Source of the DNA: Acetothermia bacterium UBA3571
GTDB lineage: Bacteria; Bipolaricaulota; Bipolaricaulia; Bipolaricaulales; Bipolaricaulaceae
Direction of reading: 5' to 3'
NCBI GenBank assembly: GCA_002375995.1
Contig: DFNI01000010.1
Location: 1-47,720 of the forward strand
Length of the DNA: 47,720 nt
Shown: positions 24,266 through 33,118 of the stretch, one piece after another
How positions within the stretch are numbered: position 1 is the stretch's first letter
Layout of the letters: each line of letters opens with the position of its first letter
Program-made: the position numbers and the translations under genes
Notes under the pieces: generated by a model
What the model was told of the DNA's origin: nothing
The model's input: the letters and a program-made list of their open reading frames with translations, nothing else
The model's database searches: none

Positions 24266-26227
24266 GTGGTGAGCGCCAACGTCAAGTGGGTGGAGCCGGA
24301 CCCAAAACGCGAGAACTGGTTCTGGCCCACCGACCAAATGAAGGAACGCGCCTGGGTCTCCGACCCGAAGGTCTACGAGGAGTCGTGGGCCGATCCCATC
24401 GCGTTCTGGCAGAAGCGAGCCGAGGAAATCTCCTGGTTCAAGAAATGGGAGAAGGCCTACGAGGAAGAGCCCTACAAGTACCGTTGGTTCATCGGGGGCA
24501 AGCTCAACCTCTCCTATAACTCCCTGGACCGGCACGTGGAGGCGGGGAAGGGCGACAAGGTGGCCCTGATCTGGGAACCTGAGCCCGTCGATGAGCCCAA
24601 CCGCATCTTCACCTACAAGGAGCTCCTGGAGGAGGTCTCGCGCCTGGCCAACGCCCTGAAGGAGCTCGGCGTCAAGAAAGGGGATCGCGTGGGGATCTAC
24701 CTCCCCATGATCCCCGAGGCAGTGATTGCCATGCAGGCGGTGGTCCGGATCGGGGCGGTGCACTCGGTGGTCTTCTCCGCCTTCTCCCCCGAGTCGTTGC
24801 GGGATCGCATGCTCGACTGCGAGGCCAAGGTCCTCATCACCGCCGATGGCTACTACCGCCGCGGGAAGGTCATCAACCTCAAGGCCAACGCCGACAAGGG
24901 GATCGAGGGGACCAAGGTGGAGAAGGTGATCGTGGTCAAGCGGGCCGGGCTGGATGTAGCAATGACCCCGGGCCGCGATATCTGGTACCACGAGATCGTG
25001 TCCAAGCAGTCGCCCGAGTGCCCGCCGGAGGAGATGGACGCCGAGGACCTGGCCTTCATCCTCTACACCTCCGGGACCACCGGAAAGCCCAAGGGCGTCA
25101 TGCACACCACCGGGGGTTATGCCGTCCAGGTCTACACCACCGCCAAGTGGAACTTCAACCTCCACGAGGACGACATATTCTGGTGCACCGCCGACGTGGG
25201 CTGGATCACCGGCCACTCCTACATCAACTACGGCCCCCTGATGAACGGGGTGACCACGGTGATGTACGAGGGCGCCCCGGACACCCCCGACTACGGCCGC
25301 ATGTGGGCCATCATCGAAAAACACAAAGTGACGGCATACTACACCGCCCCCACCGCCATCCGCATGCACGTGAAGTGGGGGGAGGAGTGGCCCAAGAAGT
25401 ATGACCTCTCCTCGCTCCGGGTCCTCGGAACGGTGGGGGAGCCCATCAACGAGGAAGCGTGGCTATGGTACTTCAAGCACATCGGGGGCGAGCGCTGCCC
25501 CATCATTGACACCTGGTGGCAGACGGAAACCGGGGCCAACTGTGTCGAGGCCCTGCCCGGAATCGGGCCGTTCATCCCCACCGTGGCGGGGCGCCCCTTC
25601 CCTGGGATCCGGGCCAAGATCCTGGACGCGGGCGGCCAGCCCGTGCCTCCCGGGGAAGGCGGGTATCTGGTGCTCGAGCCCCCGTTCCCGCCGTCCCTCT
25701 TGCGGGGGCTCTGGGGCGATCCGGAGAAGTTCAAGGCCACCTACTTCGGCGAGTACGGGCCCAAATACTACTTCACCAAGGACGGCGCCCGCATGGACGA
25801 GATGGGCAACATCCGCATCACCGGCCGTGTCGATGACGTGATGAACGTGGCCGGGCATCGTCTCGCCACCGCCGAGGTGGAGGACGCCCTCTCCCAGCAC
25901 GACGCGGTCTCCGAGGTGGCGGTGGTGTCGCGCCCCGACGAAGTGAAGGGCGAGGTCCCGGTGGCGTTCGTGTTGCTCAAGGCCGGCTACACCCCCTCGG
26001 AAGAGCTCAAGAAGGAGCTCATAAAGACGGTGGACAAGCACATCGGCCCTACAGCCCGTCCCGCGGCGATCTACTTCGTGGAGGACGTGCCCAAGACCCG
26101 GTCGGGGAAGATCATGCGCCGGGTGCTTAAGGCCCTAGTGAGGAACGAGCCCATCGGCGACATCACCACCCTCCGCAACCCCGAGTGCGTGGAGGAGCTC
26201 AAGAAGGCCGTGGGCTACACCGGATAG
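24266..26227 (+). CDS. acs: Acetyl-CoA synthetase, AMP-forming
   Basis: This ~653-residue enzyme activates acetate to acetyl-CoA through acetyl-AMP. Typical segments are YTSGTTGKPKGVMHTTGGY (P-loop), DTWWQTETG, and C-terminal RSGKIMRR with the catalytic, acetylatable Lys. The acyl pocket Trp (DTWWQTETG region) fits acetate. GTG starts are possible at 24260, 24266 and 24269, with GGAGG at 24255-24259; 24266 is chosen for spacing. A strong terminator follows, then an acetate transporter gene. The pair implies acetate scavenging or assimilation rather than acetate excretion. Confidence 0.95.
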   Translation: MVSANVKWVEPDPKRENWFWPTDQMKERAWVSDPKVYEESWADPIAFWQKRAEEISWFKKWEKAYEEEPYKYRWFIGGKLNLSYNSLDRHVEAGKGDKVALIWEPEPVDEPNRIFTYKELLEEVSRLANALKELGVKKGDRVGIYLPMIPEAVIAMQAVVRIGAVHSVVFSAFSPESLRDRMLDCEAKVLITADGYYRRGKVINLKANADKGIEGTKVEKVIVVKRAGLDVAMTPGRDIWYHEIVSKQSPECPPEEMDAEDLAFILYTSGTTGKPKGVMHTTGGYAVQVYTTAKWNFNLHEDDIFWCTADVGWITGHSYINYGPLMNGVTTVMYEGAPDTPDYGRMWAIIEKHKVTAYYTAPTAIRMHVKWGEEWPKKYDLSSLRVLGTVGEPINEEAWLWYFKHIGGERCPIIDTWWQTETGANCVEALPGIGPFIPTVAGRPFPGIRAKILDAGGQPVPPGEGGYLVLEPPFPPSLLRGLWGDPEKFKATYFGEYGPKYYFTKDGARMDEMGNIRITGRVDDVMNVAGHRLATAEVEDALSQHDAVSEVAVVSRPDEVKGEVPVAFVLLKAGYTPSEELKKELIKTVDKHIGPTARPAAIYFVEDVPKTRSGKIMRRVLKALVRNEPIGDITTLRNPECVEELKKAVGYTG

Positions 26228-26247
26228 GCGAGCGCAGGGAAGACAAC

Positions 26248-26283
26248 GCGGGGGCGGCCCCAAAAGCCGTCCCCGCTTCTTTG
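26248..26283 (+). terminator. Intrinsic terminator after acs
   Basis: An 11-bp GC-rich stem (GCGGGGGCGGC with GCCGTCCCCGC, one G-U pair) around a 7-base loop, followed by TTCTTT. It separates acs from satP, allowing partial read-through. Confidence 0.75.
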
Positions 26284-26310
26284 GGTAGACTAGCGAAAGG
26301 AGGCTGAAAA

Positions 26311-26877
26311 ATGGCGGAAAACAAGATCGCGAATCCCGCTCCACTGGGCCTGGGGGGCTTTGCCCTCTCCACCTTCATCCTGAACATCGTGAACGCTGGA
26401 TGGGTCTCGGCCGAGACCTTGGGGATCGTGATGCCGGTGGCGATGTTCTACGGGGGGTTGGCCCAGTTCCTGGCTGGGATGTGGGACCTCCGCCGGGGGG
26501 ACATCTTCGGCGGGACTTGCTTCAGCTCCTACGGTGCCTTCTGGATGGGGTTGGCGAGTTTCTTCTTTTTGCGGTGGGCGGGGATCGCCCCGGAGGTACC
26601 CCCCGCGGGAATCGCGGTGGCGCTCTTCGCTTGGGGGATCTTCACCGGCTACGCCACCATCGCTTCGCTTAAGCTCCCCAAAGCCATCACCTGGATCTTC
26701 ATCACGCTGACCATCCTCTTCTTCCTCCTCGGGATCGGGGAGTTCATCCCCGTGGTCCACACCATCGCCGGCTACGAGGGGATCGTCTGTGCCCTGATCG
26801 CCTGGTACGCCGCCGCCGGGATCCTCATCAACACCGTCCACGGAAAGACTGTCCTCCCCTTGGGCGAGCGGGGCTGA
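26311..26877 (+). CDS. satP: SatP/GPR1-FUN34-YaaH acetate channel
   Basis: This 188-residue protein has six predicted transmembrane helices. It has the family signature NPAPLGLGGFALSTF near the N-terminus and the typical GGLAQFLAGMWDLRRGDIFGGTCFSSYGAFW in the middle. The family moves acetate or succinate across the inner membrane. An AAAGGAGG site precedes the ATG. Placed directly after acs, it most likely supplies acetate to that enzyme. A perfect palindromic terminator lies 17 bases past its stop. Confidence 0.93.
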   Translation: MAENKIANPAPLGLGGFALSTFILNIVNAGWVSAETLGIVMPVAMFYGGLAQFLAGMWDLRRGDIFGGTCFSSYGAFWMGLASFFFLRWAGIAPEVPPAGIAVALFAWGIFTGYATIASLKLPKAITWIFITLTILFFLLGIGEFIPVVHTIAGYEGIVCALIAWYAAAGILINTVHGKTVLPLGERG

Positions 26878-26894
26878 GCTACGTCCACGGGCTG

Positions 26895-26930
26895 AAGTAA
26901 AGGGGGCCGGGATCCCGGCCCCCTTTACTT
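26895..26930. terminator. Bidirectional terminator, 36-bp perfect palindrome
   Basis: A 16-bp stem (26895-26910 with 26915-26930) around GATC, itself palindromic, flanked by AAAG/CTTT. It lies between satP and the convergent DUF401 gene, whose stop codon begins at 26931. Confidence 0.85.
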
Positions 26931-28109
26931 TCAAAGGATCACCGATCCAAGTAGGCCCACGAGAACGAGGGTGACCGCAGTGGGAAGAAGGAGCTCTTTT
27001 ACGGTGTGCCCTAACCCCGTGCCGGCATATTCCACCGATACCACCAGGCACGGATGCACCGGGGAAATGATGTAGCCCAGGTACACCGCGAAGTACGTGA
27101 GGGCAAACGCCCAAGGGTTCATCCCCCCGAATTTGGCGATGTAGACCGGGATGAGGATCGAGATGGGGGCTTGGATCCTTCCGGTGAGGAATCCTAACAC
27201 GAACCCTGCGCCCAGGGATAGGCCCTGCGGCGGCAACGGCAGCGCGGCAATGAGGCCGGAAACCCCAGAGGCCCGGAAAACACCCATGTAGGCGAACATT
27301 CCCAACACGATCAGCCCGAACCTCCAGGGACGGCTCTCCCTCACGGAGTCCCGCCACGCCTCGGTGGACATCCCCCGGGCGGCGAGGAGAAAGCTCACCC
27401 CCACCGCGACCACGGTGGCGATCTCCGGGACGGAAAGGGGGAGGGCGTGCTTGAGCAGGTAATCCAGGGCCGGGGCCACCAGGATCACCCCAAGCGGTAC
27501 CAAGGCTTTACGCGGCGAGGGCTCCCGCTGAAAGCGATCGTCCGTCACCCGCCGCAAAAGGAGGAAGTACCCCACCAAGATAGCGAGGGCCGAACCGGGG
27601 ATCTGGTAGGGGATCACCCGCCACACATCGAACCCCGCCAGCTTCGCCGCGGCGATGAGGGAGGAGGAAATGGGATAGACGAGGAGGAGGGTGTGGCGGA
27701 ACCAGACGTTGATGGCCGCCCGGAGCTCCGCCCGAGGCCCCCCAACCCGTTCCAGAAACGGCGCCGAAAGCAGGGCCCCTCCGGGCATGGGAAGGAGGCC
27801 GAATATGGCCGGGACTAGTCCGAAGAAGAGGCGCCGGCTCACCGGGAGGTTCTCCACCAGCACATCCATCCGGCCCGTGCGCCCAAGAGCATATCCGATG
27901 AGGGGAATAAGCGAGACGGCGACGGAAAGGAGCCATACACCAGGCTCCGCCAATGTCTCTCCTAGGGCCCGGAATACCTCCGCTGGGGGGAGGGTAAGAA
28001 GCCCCAGCACAGCGGCCCCGGCGAACATCCCCGCCCCCACGCTCCAGCGCGCGAGGACAAAGAGCACGAGGAGCGAGCCCGCGAAGCCCGCCCAAGAGAG
28101 GATTTCCAT
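26931..28109 (-). CDS. DUF401 family membrane permease
   Basis: This 392-residue hydrophobic protein has about ten transmembrane helices. It has DUF401-type segments: FGLLPMPGGALLSAPFLE, WFRHTLLLVYPISSSLI, FLTGRIQAPISILIP and YLGYIISPVHPCLVVS. The family is a predicted transporter of the ion-transporter superfamily; no substrate is established. It stands alone, between a shared terminator and a divergent small zinc-ribbon gene. Its closeness to acs/satP hints at, but does not prove, organic-acid transport. Confidence 0.85.
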   Translation of the reverse strand: MEILSWAGFAGSLLVLFVLARWSVGAGMFAGAAVLGLLTLPPAEVFRALGETLAEPGVWLLSVAVSLIPLIGYALGRTGRMDVLVENLPVSRRLFFGLVPAIFGLLPMPGGALLSAPFLERVGGPRAELRAAINVWFRHTLLLVYPISSSLIAAAKLAGFDVWRVIPYQIPGSALAILVGYFLLLRRVTDDRFQREPSPRKALVPLGVILVAPALDYLLKHALPLSVPEIATVVAVGVSFLLAARGMSTEAWRDSVRESRPWRFGLIVLGMFAYMGVFRASGVSGLIAALPLPPQGLSLGAGFVLGFLTGRIQAPISILIPVYIAKFGGMNPWAFALTYFAVYLGYIISPVHPCLVVSVEYAGTGLGHTVKELLLPTAVTLVLVGLLGSVIL

Positions 28110-28174
28110 GGCGCCGCGAACTTTACCGGGATAATCTCGGGAACATCAAATAAAGGGGCACGGAAGGGGACGCG

Positions 28175-28420
28175 ATGCGGGCCGAAGAGCTTTTGGCCGC
28201 GCGCTTCAAGTGCGTGAAGTGCGGGGGAAGCGGAGCCAAGATCCGGAAGCTCGCCATGACGGGGGCGGGCGTCTTCGATCGGATGATGGACTGGCAGCGG
28301 AACCGCTACTATTTCGTATCCTGCTCCCACTGCGGCTACACCGAGGTCTATGACGCCACCGTGCTCGACGGCAAAGGCGATAGCTTACGGGACATCATCG
28401 ACCTGATCTTCGGGGGATAG
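28175..28420 (+). CDS. Small Zn-ribbon protein (COG3478-like)
   Basis: This 81-residue protein has CVKCGG near the N-terminus and CSHCGYTEVY near the C-terminus, a two-CxxC zinc ribbon. The linker KLAMTGAGVFDRMMDWQRNRYYFVSC is typical of a family annotated as predicted nucleic-acid-binding Zn-ribbon proteins. No enzymatic motif is present. It is a monocistronic plus-strand gene wedged between minus-strand genes, ending 11 bases before the convergent pgsA stop. Function is unknown. Confidence 0.8.
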   Translation: MRAEELLAARFKCVKCGGSGAKIRKLAMTGAGVFDRMMDWQRNRYYFVSCSHCGYTEVYDATVLDGKGDSLRDIIDLIFGG

Positions 28421-28431
28421 GGGATGCCCTC

Positions 28432-28980
28432 CTAGCGCTCGGCGAATACAGAGCGGGCACGCCAGAAATATTCCCCCCCGGAGACGAGGGCCAAAAGGAC
28501 CGCCGAGTACAAGAAGCCCATCCTGAGCTCTGGGCCGCTCGGTCCCAGGCCGAAATGCCTGCCCACCAAAATCACCAACACCAATGCCACATGTGACATA
28601 GTCTTCACCTTGCCCAAAGGGGAGGCAGGGATCTCCACCCCTTGCCCTACGGCCAGGATCCGCAATCCCGTGACCAAAAATTCCCGGGCTAAGATCACGA
28701 TCACGGGTACTGCCGGCAACTCCCCCAGCTCCACGAACGAGACCAACGCCGCCATGACCAGGATCTTGTCCGCGATGGGGTCCATGAACTTCCCGAACGC
28801 GGTGGTCTGGGCCCGGCTGCGGGCGAGGTACCCGTCCACCGCGTCAGTGGCCGCCGCAATGGCGAAGATGGCCAACGCCAGGATCCCAAACAGGGGATGT
28901 TCGGAGTAGAGGAAGAAAAGGAAGAGGGGTATCAAGAGTACCCGCGCGAGGGTAAGCCCGTTGGGAACGTTCCAGACCAT
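28432..28980 (-). CDS. pgsA: CDP-diacylglycerol-glycerol-3-phosphate phosphatidyltransferase
   Basis: This 182-residue integral membrane enzyme makes phosphatidylglycerol phosphate. The CDP-alcohol phosphotransferase motif D-G-x2-A-R-x8-G-x3-D-x3-D is complete in DAVDGYLARS...GKFMDPIADKIL (about 46-70), with four or five helices. The N-terminus VPNGLTLARVLLIPLFL is characteristic of PgsA. It is divergent from mutS. It implies a bacterial ester-lipid membrane, in line with accA/accD. Confidence 0.93.
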   Translation of the reverse strand: MVWNVPNGLTLARVLLIPLFLFFLYSEHPLFGILALAIFAIAAATDAVDGYLARSRAQTTAFGKFMDPIADKILVMAALVSFVELGELPAVPVIVILAREFLVTGLRILAVGQGVEIPASPLGKVKTMSHVALVLVILVGRHFGLGPSGPELRMGFLYSAVLLALVSGGEYFWRARSVFAER

Positions 28981-29052
28981 GCCCCCAAATTATCATCGTT
29001 TCCCGCGTTACTCAAGCTCCGGCCGCCGAACGCGCGCGGCCCTCACAAGAGC

Positions 29053-29058
29053 TATACT
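29053..29058 (+). promoter_or_regulatory. -10 box of mutS
   Basis: TATACT lies 9 bases before the mutS ATG; no -35 or Shine-Dalgarno is evident. It suggests a very short or absent leader. Confidence 0.4.
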
Positions 29059-29067
29059 TTTTCGGCC

Positions 29068-31575
29068 ATGGCGGAGCTTACGCCGATGATGCGGCAGTAC
29101 CACGAGGCCAAGGCCCGGTATCCGGACGCCATCCTCTTCTTTCACCTCGGCGATTTCTACGAGACATTCTTCGAGGATGCGGAAATCGTCGCCCGGGAGT
29201 TGGATATCGCCCTCACCCAGCGGGACGGCCACCCCATGGCCGGGGTGCCGGTGCGCAAGGCCGACGTTTACATCCAAAGGTTACTGAAGAAGGGCTACAA
29301 GGTGGCCCTCTGTGACCAGCTCGAGCGCCCGAGCCCGGGAAAGAAGCTCCTCAAACGCGGGGTGGTGCGGGTCCTCACCCCCGGCACGGTCCTGGAAGGC
29401 GAGGGCCTGGAAGCGGAGACGGACGCGTTCCTCCTGGGGTTCTACCGAGAAGGGGGAAAGATTGGGCTTGCGTGGTGCGAGGCCGCAAGCGGCGAGTTCT
29501 GGGTCGCCGAGCTCGACCAAGGGGAGCTTGGGGGAGTGATCTCCCGCCTCGGGATCCGGGAAGTGCTGGCGCCGGAGGGCACTGAGGTTCCCTCCTACGT
29601 CCCTGGGGTACGCACTGCGCTTCCCCCGGAGGCCTTCAGCGAATCGATCCTCGTTGATCTCTTCGGCCCCCTGGAGCTAGCGAAAGGGCTTCCGCTTGCG
29701 GCGAAGGCCGCCGGGGCCGTGGTAACTTACTTGCGGGAAACCCTCCACGCGGTGGAACACCTCTCCCCCCCGCGGGAATGGGAACTCGTGGACTCCATGG
29801 AGCTCGACTCCTTCACCCAGCGGGGCTTGGAGCTCACGGAACCCCTGCGGCCGGAATCCAAGCTCACCCTGTTTGCGGTGCTCGACCACACCAAGACCCC
29901 CATGGGCAAGAGGCTCCTGCGCCGCTGGCTCTTGCATCCCCTCCGGAGTCGCGGCCCCATCGAGGAGCGGTTGGAGGCGGTGGAAGCCCTCATGGGATCT
30001 TGGGAACTGGACGAGCTCGGGGCTGCGTTGCGGGAAAGTTGTGATCTGCCGCGGCTCCTGGGGCGGATAGGGGTCGGGCGGGCGACCCCGCTGGACCTCA
30101 ATCTCTTGCGGCGCACCTTCCGCGCCATCCCCCGGATCGCCGGGATCCTGCGGGCCCTGCCCCGGCGGGCCGGGATCCTGGAACATTGCCTCGCCGCAAT
30201 GGAAGATGTCCCCTCGGGGATTGCGGACGAGCTCGAGCGGTTTCTCGTGGACTCCCCTCCACCCTCCCCCGAGGACGGGGGATTGGTGCGGGAAGGATAC
30301 TCCCCGGAGCTGGATCGCCTCAGGAAGGAGATCGCAAAGCTCCGGGAAGAGATCGCGGACCTGGAGCGGCGGGAACGGGACCGTACCGGAATCCCCACCC
30401 TCCGGGTGGGCTACAACCAGGTCCTGGGTTACTACTTCGAGCTTACAAAGCCCCACCTCCCCAAGGTCCCGGGCGAGTGGCGACGCCGCCAGACCCTAAA
30501 AGGGGTGGAACGCTTCACTTCCCCCGAGCTCGAGGCTTTCGCCGACCGGCTCTCCCAGGCCGAGGCCCAGGCGACGGAGCTCGAGCTCAAGCTCTACGGG
30601 GAGATCGTCGAGCGCATACGGGCGGAACTCCCGCGGCTGCGGCGGCTGGGGGAGGCGTTGGCGGAGGTGGACGTGCTGCGGTCTTTGGCCGAAGCGGCCC
30701 AGCGCTACGACTGGAAGCGCCCCAGGTTTACCTCCGCGCCCCGCATCACTATCCGCGAGGGAAGGCACCCGGTGGTGGAGAGGACGTGTGAGTTTGTCCC
30801 CAACGACCTCGTGATGGACGAAAAGACTCACCTGGCCATCGTCACCGGGCCGAACATGGCGGGGAAATCGGTGTTCTTGCGGCAGGTGGCGTTGATCGCG
30901 CTTTTGGCGCAGATGGGGTCCTTCGTGCCCGCTCAAGAGGCGGAACTCCCCATCTTCGACAAGATCTACACCCGGGTCGGGGCCACCGATGCCCTCTCCG
31001 GGGGGCTGTCCACCTTCATGGCCGAGATGCGGGAGGCCGCGACCATCATCTCCGGGGCCACGGAAAGGTCGTTGGTGATCCTAGATGAGTTGGGGCGTGG
31101 GACGAGCACATACGATGGGATGGCGCTTGCCTGGGCCATCGCGCGGTATTTGGTCGAGCGGGTGGGATGTAAGGCCCTCTTCGCCACCCATTATCGGGAG
31201 CTCACCCGCCTGGCGGAGGAGATCCCCGGGGTGATGAATTTACACGCGGTGGTGCGGGAATGGCGCGGGGAAGTGATCTTCCTCCACCGGGTGCTCCCGG
31301 GGCTCTCGGAGAGGAGTTACGGAATTCACGTGGCGAAGCTGGCTGAGCTTCCCGAGGAGGTGCTCGACGAGGCCGCGCGGATGCTGGAGCTCCTGGAGCA
31401 GGGGGAACGAAATGCCCGGGCCCGAAAGGATGCCGAGCGGGAACAGCTCGCGCTGCCCCTCTTTCCCCCCGAACCCCACCCGCTGCTGGAGGAGCTGCGG
31501 AGGCTAGACCCCGAGCGCCTTACCCCCTTGGAGGCGCTGGAGCTCCTCTTCCGGTGGAAGGAGCGGTGGGGTTGA
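29068..31575 (+). CDS. mutS: DNA mismatch repair protein MutS
   Basis: This 835-residue MutS recognises mismatches. The N-terminal mismatch-binding loop GDFYETF (about 29-35) has the Phe-x-Glu wedge. A connector, lever and clamp region follow, and then the ATPase with Walker A GPNMAGKS (about 594-601), LSTFMAEMREAATII, Walker B LVILDELGRGTST and FATHYRELT. Length is normal for MutS1. The start at 29068 gives MAELTPMMRQYHEAK, which matches the family. MutL is not in the window. No Shine-Dalgarno is seen; see the -10 box just upstream. Confidence 0.96.
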   Translation: MAELTPMMRQYHEAKARYPDAILFFHLGDFYETFFEDAEIVARELDIALTQRDGHPMAGVPVRKADVYIQRLLKKGYKVALCDQLERPSPGKKLLKRGVVRVLTPGTVLEGEGLEAETDAFLLGFYREGGKIGLAWCEAASGEFWVAELDQGELGGVISRLGIREVLAPEGTEVPSYVPGVRTALPPEAFSESILVDLFGPLELAKGLPLAAKAAGAVVTYLRETLHAVEHLSPPREWELVDSMELDSFTQRGLELTEPLRPESKLTLFAVLDHTKTPMGKRLLRRWLLHPLRSRGPIEERLEAVEALMGSWELDELGAALRESCDLPRLLGRIGVGRATPLDLNLLRRTFRAIPRIAGILRALPRRAGILEHCLAAMEDVPSGIADELERFLVDSPPPSPEDGGLVREGYSPELDRLRKEIAKLREEIADLERRERDRTGIPTLRVGYNQVLGYYFELTKPHLPKVPGEWRRRQTLKGVERFTSPELEAFADRLSQAEAQATELELKLYGEIVERIRAELPRLRRLGEALAEVDVLRSLAEAAQRYDWKRPRFTSAPRITIREGRHPVVERTCEFVPNDLVMDEKTHLAIVTGPNMAGKSVFLRQVALIALLAQMGSFVPAQEAELPIFDKIYTRVGATDALSGGLSTFMAEMREAATIISGATERSLVILDELGRGTSTYDGMALAWAIARYLVERVGCKALFATHYRELTRLAEEIPGVMNLHAVVREWRGEVIFLHRVLPGLSERSYGIHVAKLAELPEEVLDEAARMLELLEQGERNARARKDAEREQLALPLFPPEPHPLLEELRRLDPERLTPLEALELLFRWKERWG

Positions 31576-31586
31576 GTTTTTTGCAT

Positions 31587-31616
31587 TTGCCGCGTGGTTG
31601 TGGCCCACACTAAACT
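31587..31616 (+). promoter_or_regulatory. Promoter of the HD-GYP gene
   Basis: TTGCCG (31587-31592), 18-base spacer, TAAACT (31611-31616), 10 bases before the ATG at 31627. A leader of a few bases at most is predicted. Confidence 0.4.
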
Positions 31617-31626
31617 GGGGCTTGTG

Positions 31627-33078
31627 ATGGCCGTGGGAGACGTAAACAGCGAAAGCGGGCCACGTTGGCAGGAAGAGGAGCTCACATCCTCGGGATCCAG
31701 TAACTTGGAACGCGAGCTCTCCTCCCTCAAGGAGTCAGAGGAGCTATTCCGCCTTCTCGTCGAATCTTCCCCCGTGGGGGCTTATCTGATACAAGATTTC
31801 AAGTTCGTTTATGTAAACCCCACCTTCGCGGAGCTGTTCGGTTATAAACCTGAAGAAATCGTCAACCGGCTCGGTCCCCTGGACCTCGTGCATCCCGACG
31901 ACCGGCGAAAGGTGGAGGAGAACGTGCGCAAACGCCTCCAAGGCGAGGCCGAAACGGTGCGTTACACCGCCCGGGGGGTGCGGAAGGACGGCACGGTGAT
32001 CGTCGGGGAAATCTTCGGACAGCGCGCGACCTTCCGCGGACGCCCCGCCGCCGTGGGAAGCTTGGTGGACCTCACGGAGAAGCTCCGACTCCTCGAGAGC
32101 CTGAAGGAGAGCGAGGAGCGCTACCGCTCGATGTTCCAGTCGATAAAGGACGCCATCGTGACGGTGGATGCTGATGCCCAGGTGGTGGATTGGAACAAGG
32201 GAGCAGAAAGGCTCTTCGGCTATGCGCGGGAGGAGATCCTCGGGCAGCCCTTCATCCGCCTCGTCTCCGAAAGGTACCGCGGGAAGCTCCTCGCGGCGTT
32301 CCGGCGCGCCGCGGAATCTGGGGATGTGCGGCTGTTGGAGGAGTTCGCTGAAATAGAGGGCGTGCGTCGGAACGGCACGGAATTCGCCGCGGAAATGTCC
32401 ATCGCGTGTTGGAAAGGACGGGAAGGGCTGCGCTTCACCGGGATCATTCGCGACGTCACCGAGAGGAAAGAGGCCTTCGCGCGATTGGAGAGGCTGCTGG
32501 AAGAGGTGGTCTTCGCCTTCTCTGCGGCGGTGGAGACACGGGACCCCTACACCGCGCGCCACCAAGCCAACGTAGCCGCGTTAGCCCGGGCCATAGCCGC
32601 GGAAATGGGCCTGCCGGAGAAGGTCGTTAAAGGGGTCTATTTCGGGGGATTGCTCCACGACGTGGGGAAGCTTTCCATTCCTACAGAGATCCTTTCCAAG
32701 CCCACCCCCCTTACGCCCACGGAACGCGCCCTGGTGGAACAACACACCCTCAAAGGATACGAGATCCTGAAGCGGGTCAACTTCCCCTGGCCGGTGGCGG
32801 AAATGGCCCTCCAACATCACGAGCGGGTGGATGGGTCGGGATATCCCCGGGGCCTCAAAGGAGACGAGATAATCCTCGAAGCGCGGATCCTAGCGGTGGC
32901 GGACGTGGTGGAGGCGATCTCCCACCACCGGCCGTATCGGCCCGCCCGGGGAACGACCCAGGCTCTGCGGGAGCTAGAGGAACACCGGGGCGTGCTTTAC
33001 GATCCCCGGGTAGTGGACGCCTGCCTCTCTCTTTTCCGCGAGAAAGGGTTCCGGTTCGAAACCGAGGCCGAAGTTTGA
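31627..33078 (+). CDS. PAS-PAS-HD-GYP signalling protein
   Basis: This 483-residue soluble protein has two PAS domains (about 40-155 and 165-285: ESSPVGAYLIQDFKFVYVNP, FGYKPEEIV; DAIVTVDADAQVVDWN, LFGYAREEILG). An HD-GYP phosphodiesterase domain follows (about 300-470) with LLHDVGKLSIP and HHERVDGSGYPRGL intact. It would hydrolyse c-di-GMP under control of a signal bound by PAS. No transmembrane helix or receiver domain is visible. The GTG at 31594 is a possible but weaker start. No GGDEF cyclase is in the window. It precedes pus10 by 40 bases. Confidence 0.88.
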   Translation: MAVGDVNSESGPRWQEEELTSSGSSNLERELSSLKESEELFRLLVESSPVGAYLIQDFKFVYVNPTFAELFGYKPEEIVNRLGPLDLVHPDDRRKVEENVRKRLQGEAETVRYTARGVRKDGTVIVGEIFGQRATFRGRPAAVGSLVDLTEKLRLLESLKESEERYRSMFQSIKDAIVTVDADAQVVDWNKGAERLFGYAREEILGQPFIRLVSERYRGKLLAAFRRAAESGDVRLLEEFAEIEGVRRNGTEFAAEMSIACWKGREGLRFTGIIRDVTERKEAFARLERLLEEVVFAFSAAVETRDPYTARHQANVAALARAIAAEMGLPEKVVKGVYFGGLLHDVGKLSIPTEILSKPTPLTPTERALVEQHTLKGYEILKRVNFPWPVAEMALQHHERVDGSGYPRGLKGDEIILEARILAVADVVEAISHHRPYRPARGTTQALRELEEHRGVLYDPRVVDACLSLFREKGFRFETEAEV

Positions 33079-33118
33079 CGCGTTGGGCGAAGGGGCACGC
33101 GCGGTTAAGCTTTCCCCG

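Noticed and set aside
23720..25369. Minus-strand frame of 549 codons opposite acs
   Set aside because: Antisense to acs, repetitive Val/His/Gly composition, no motif.
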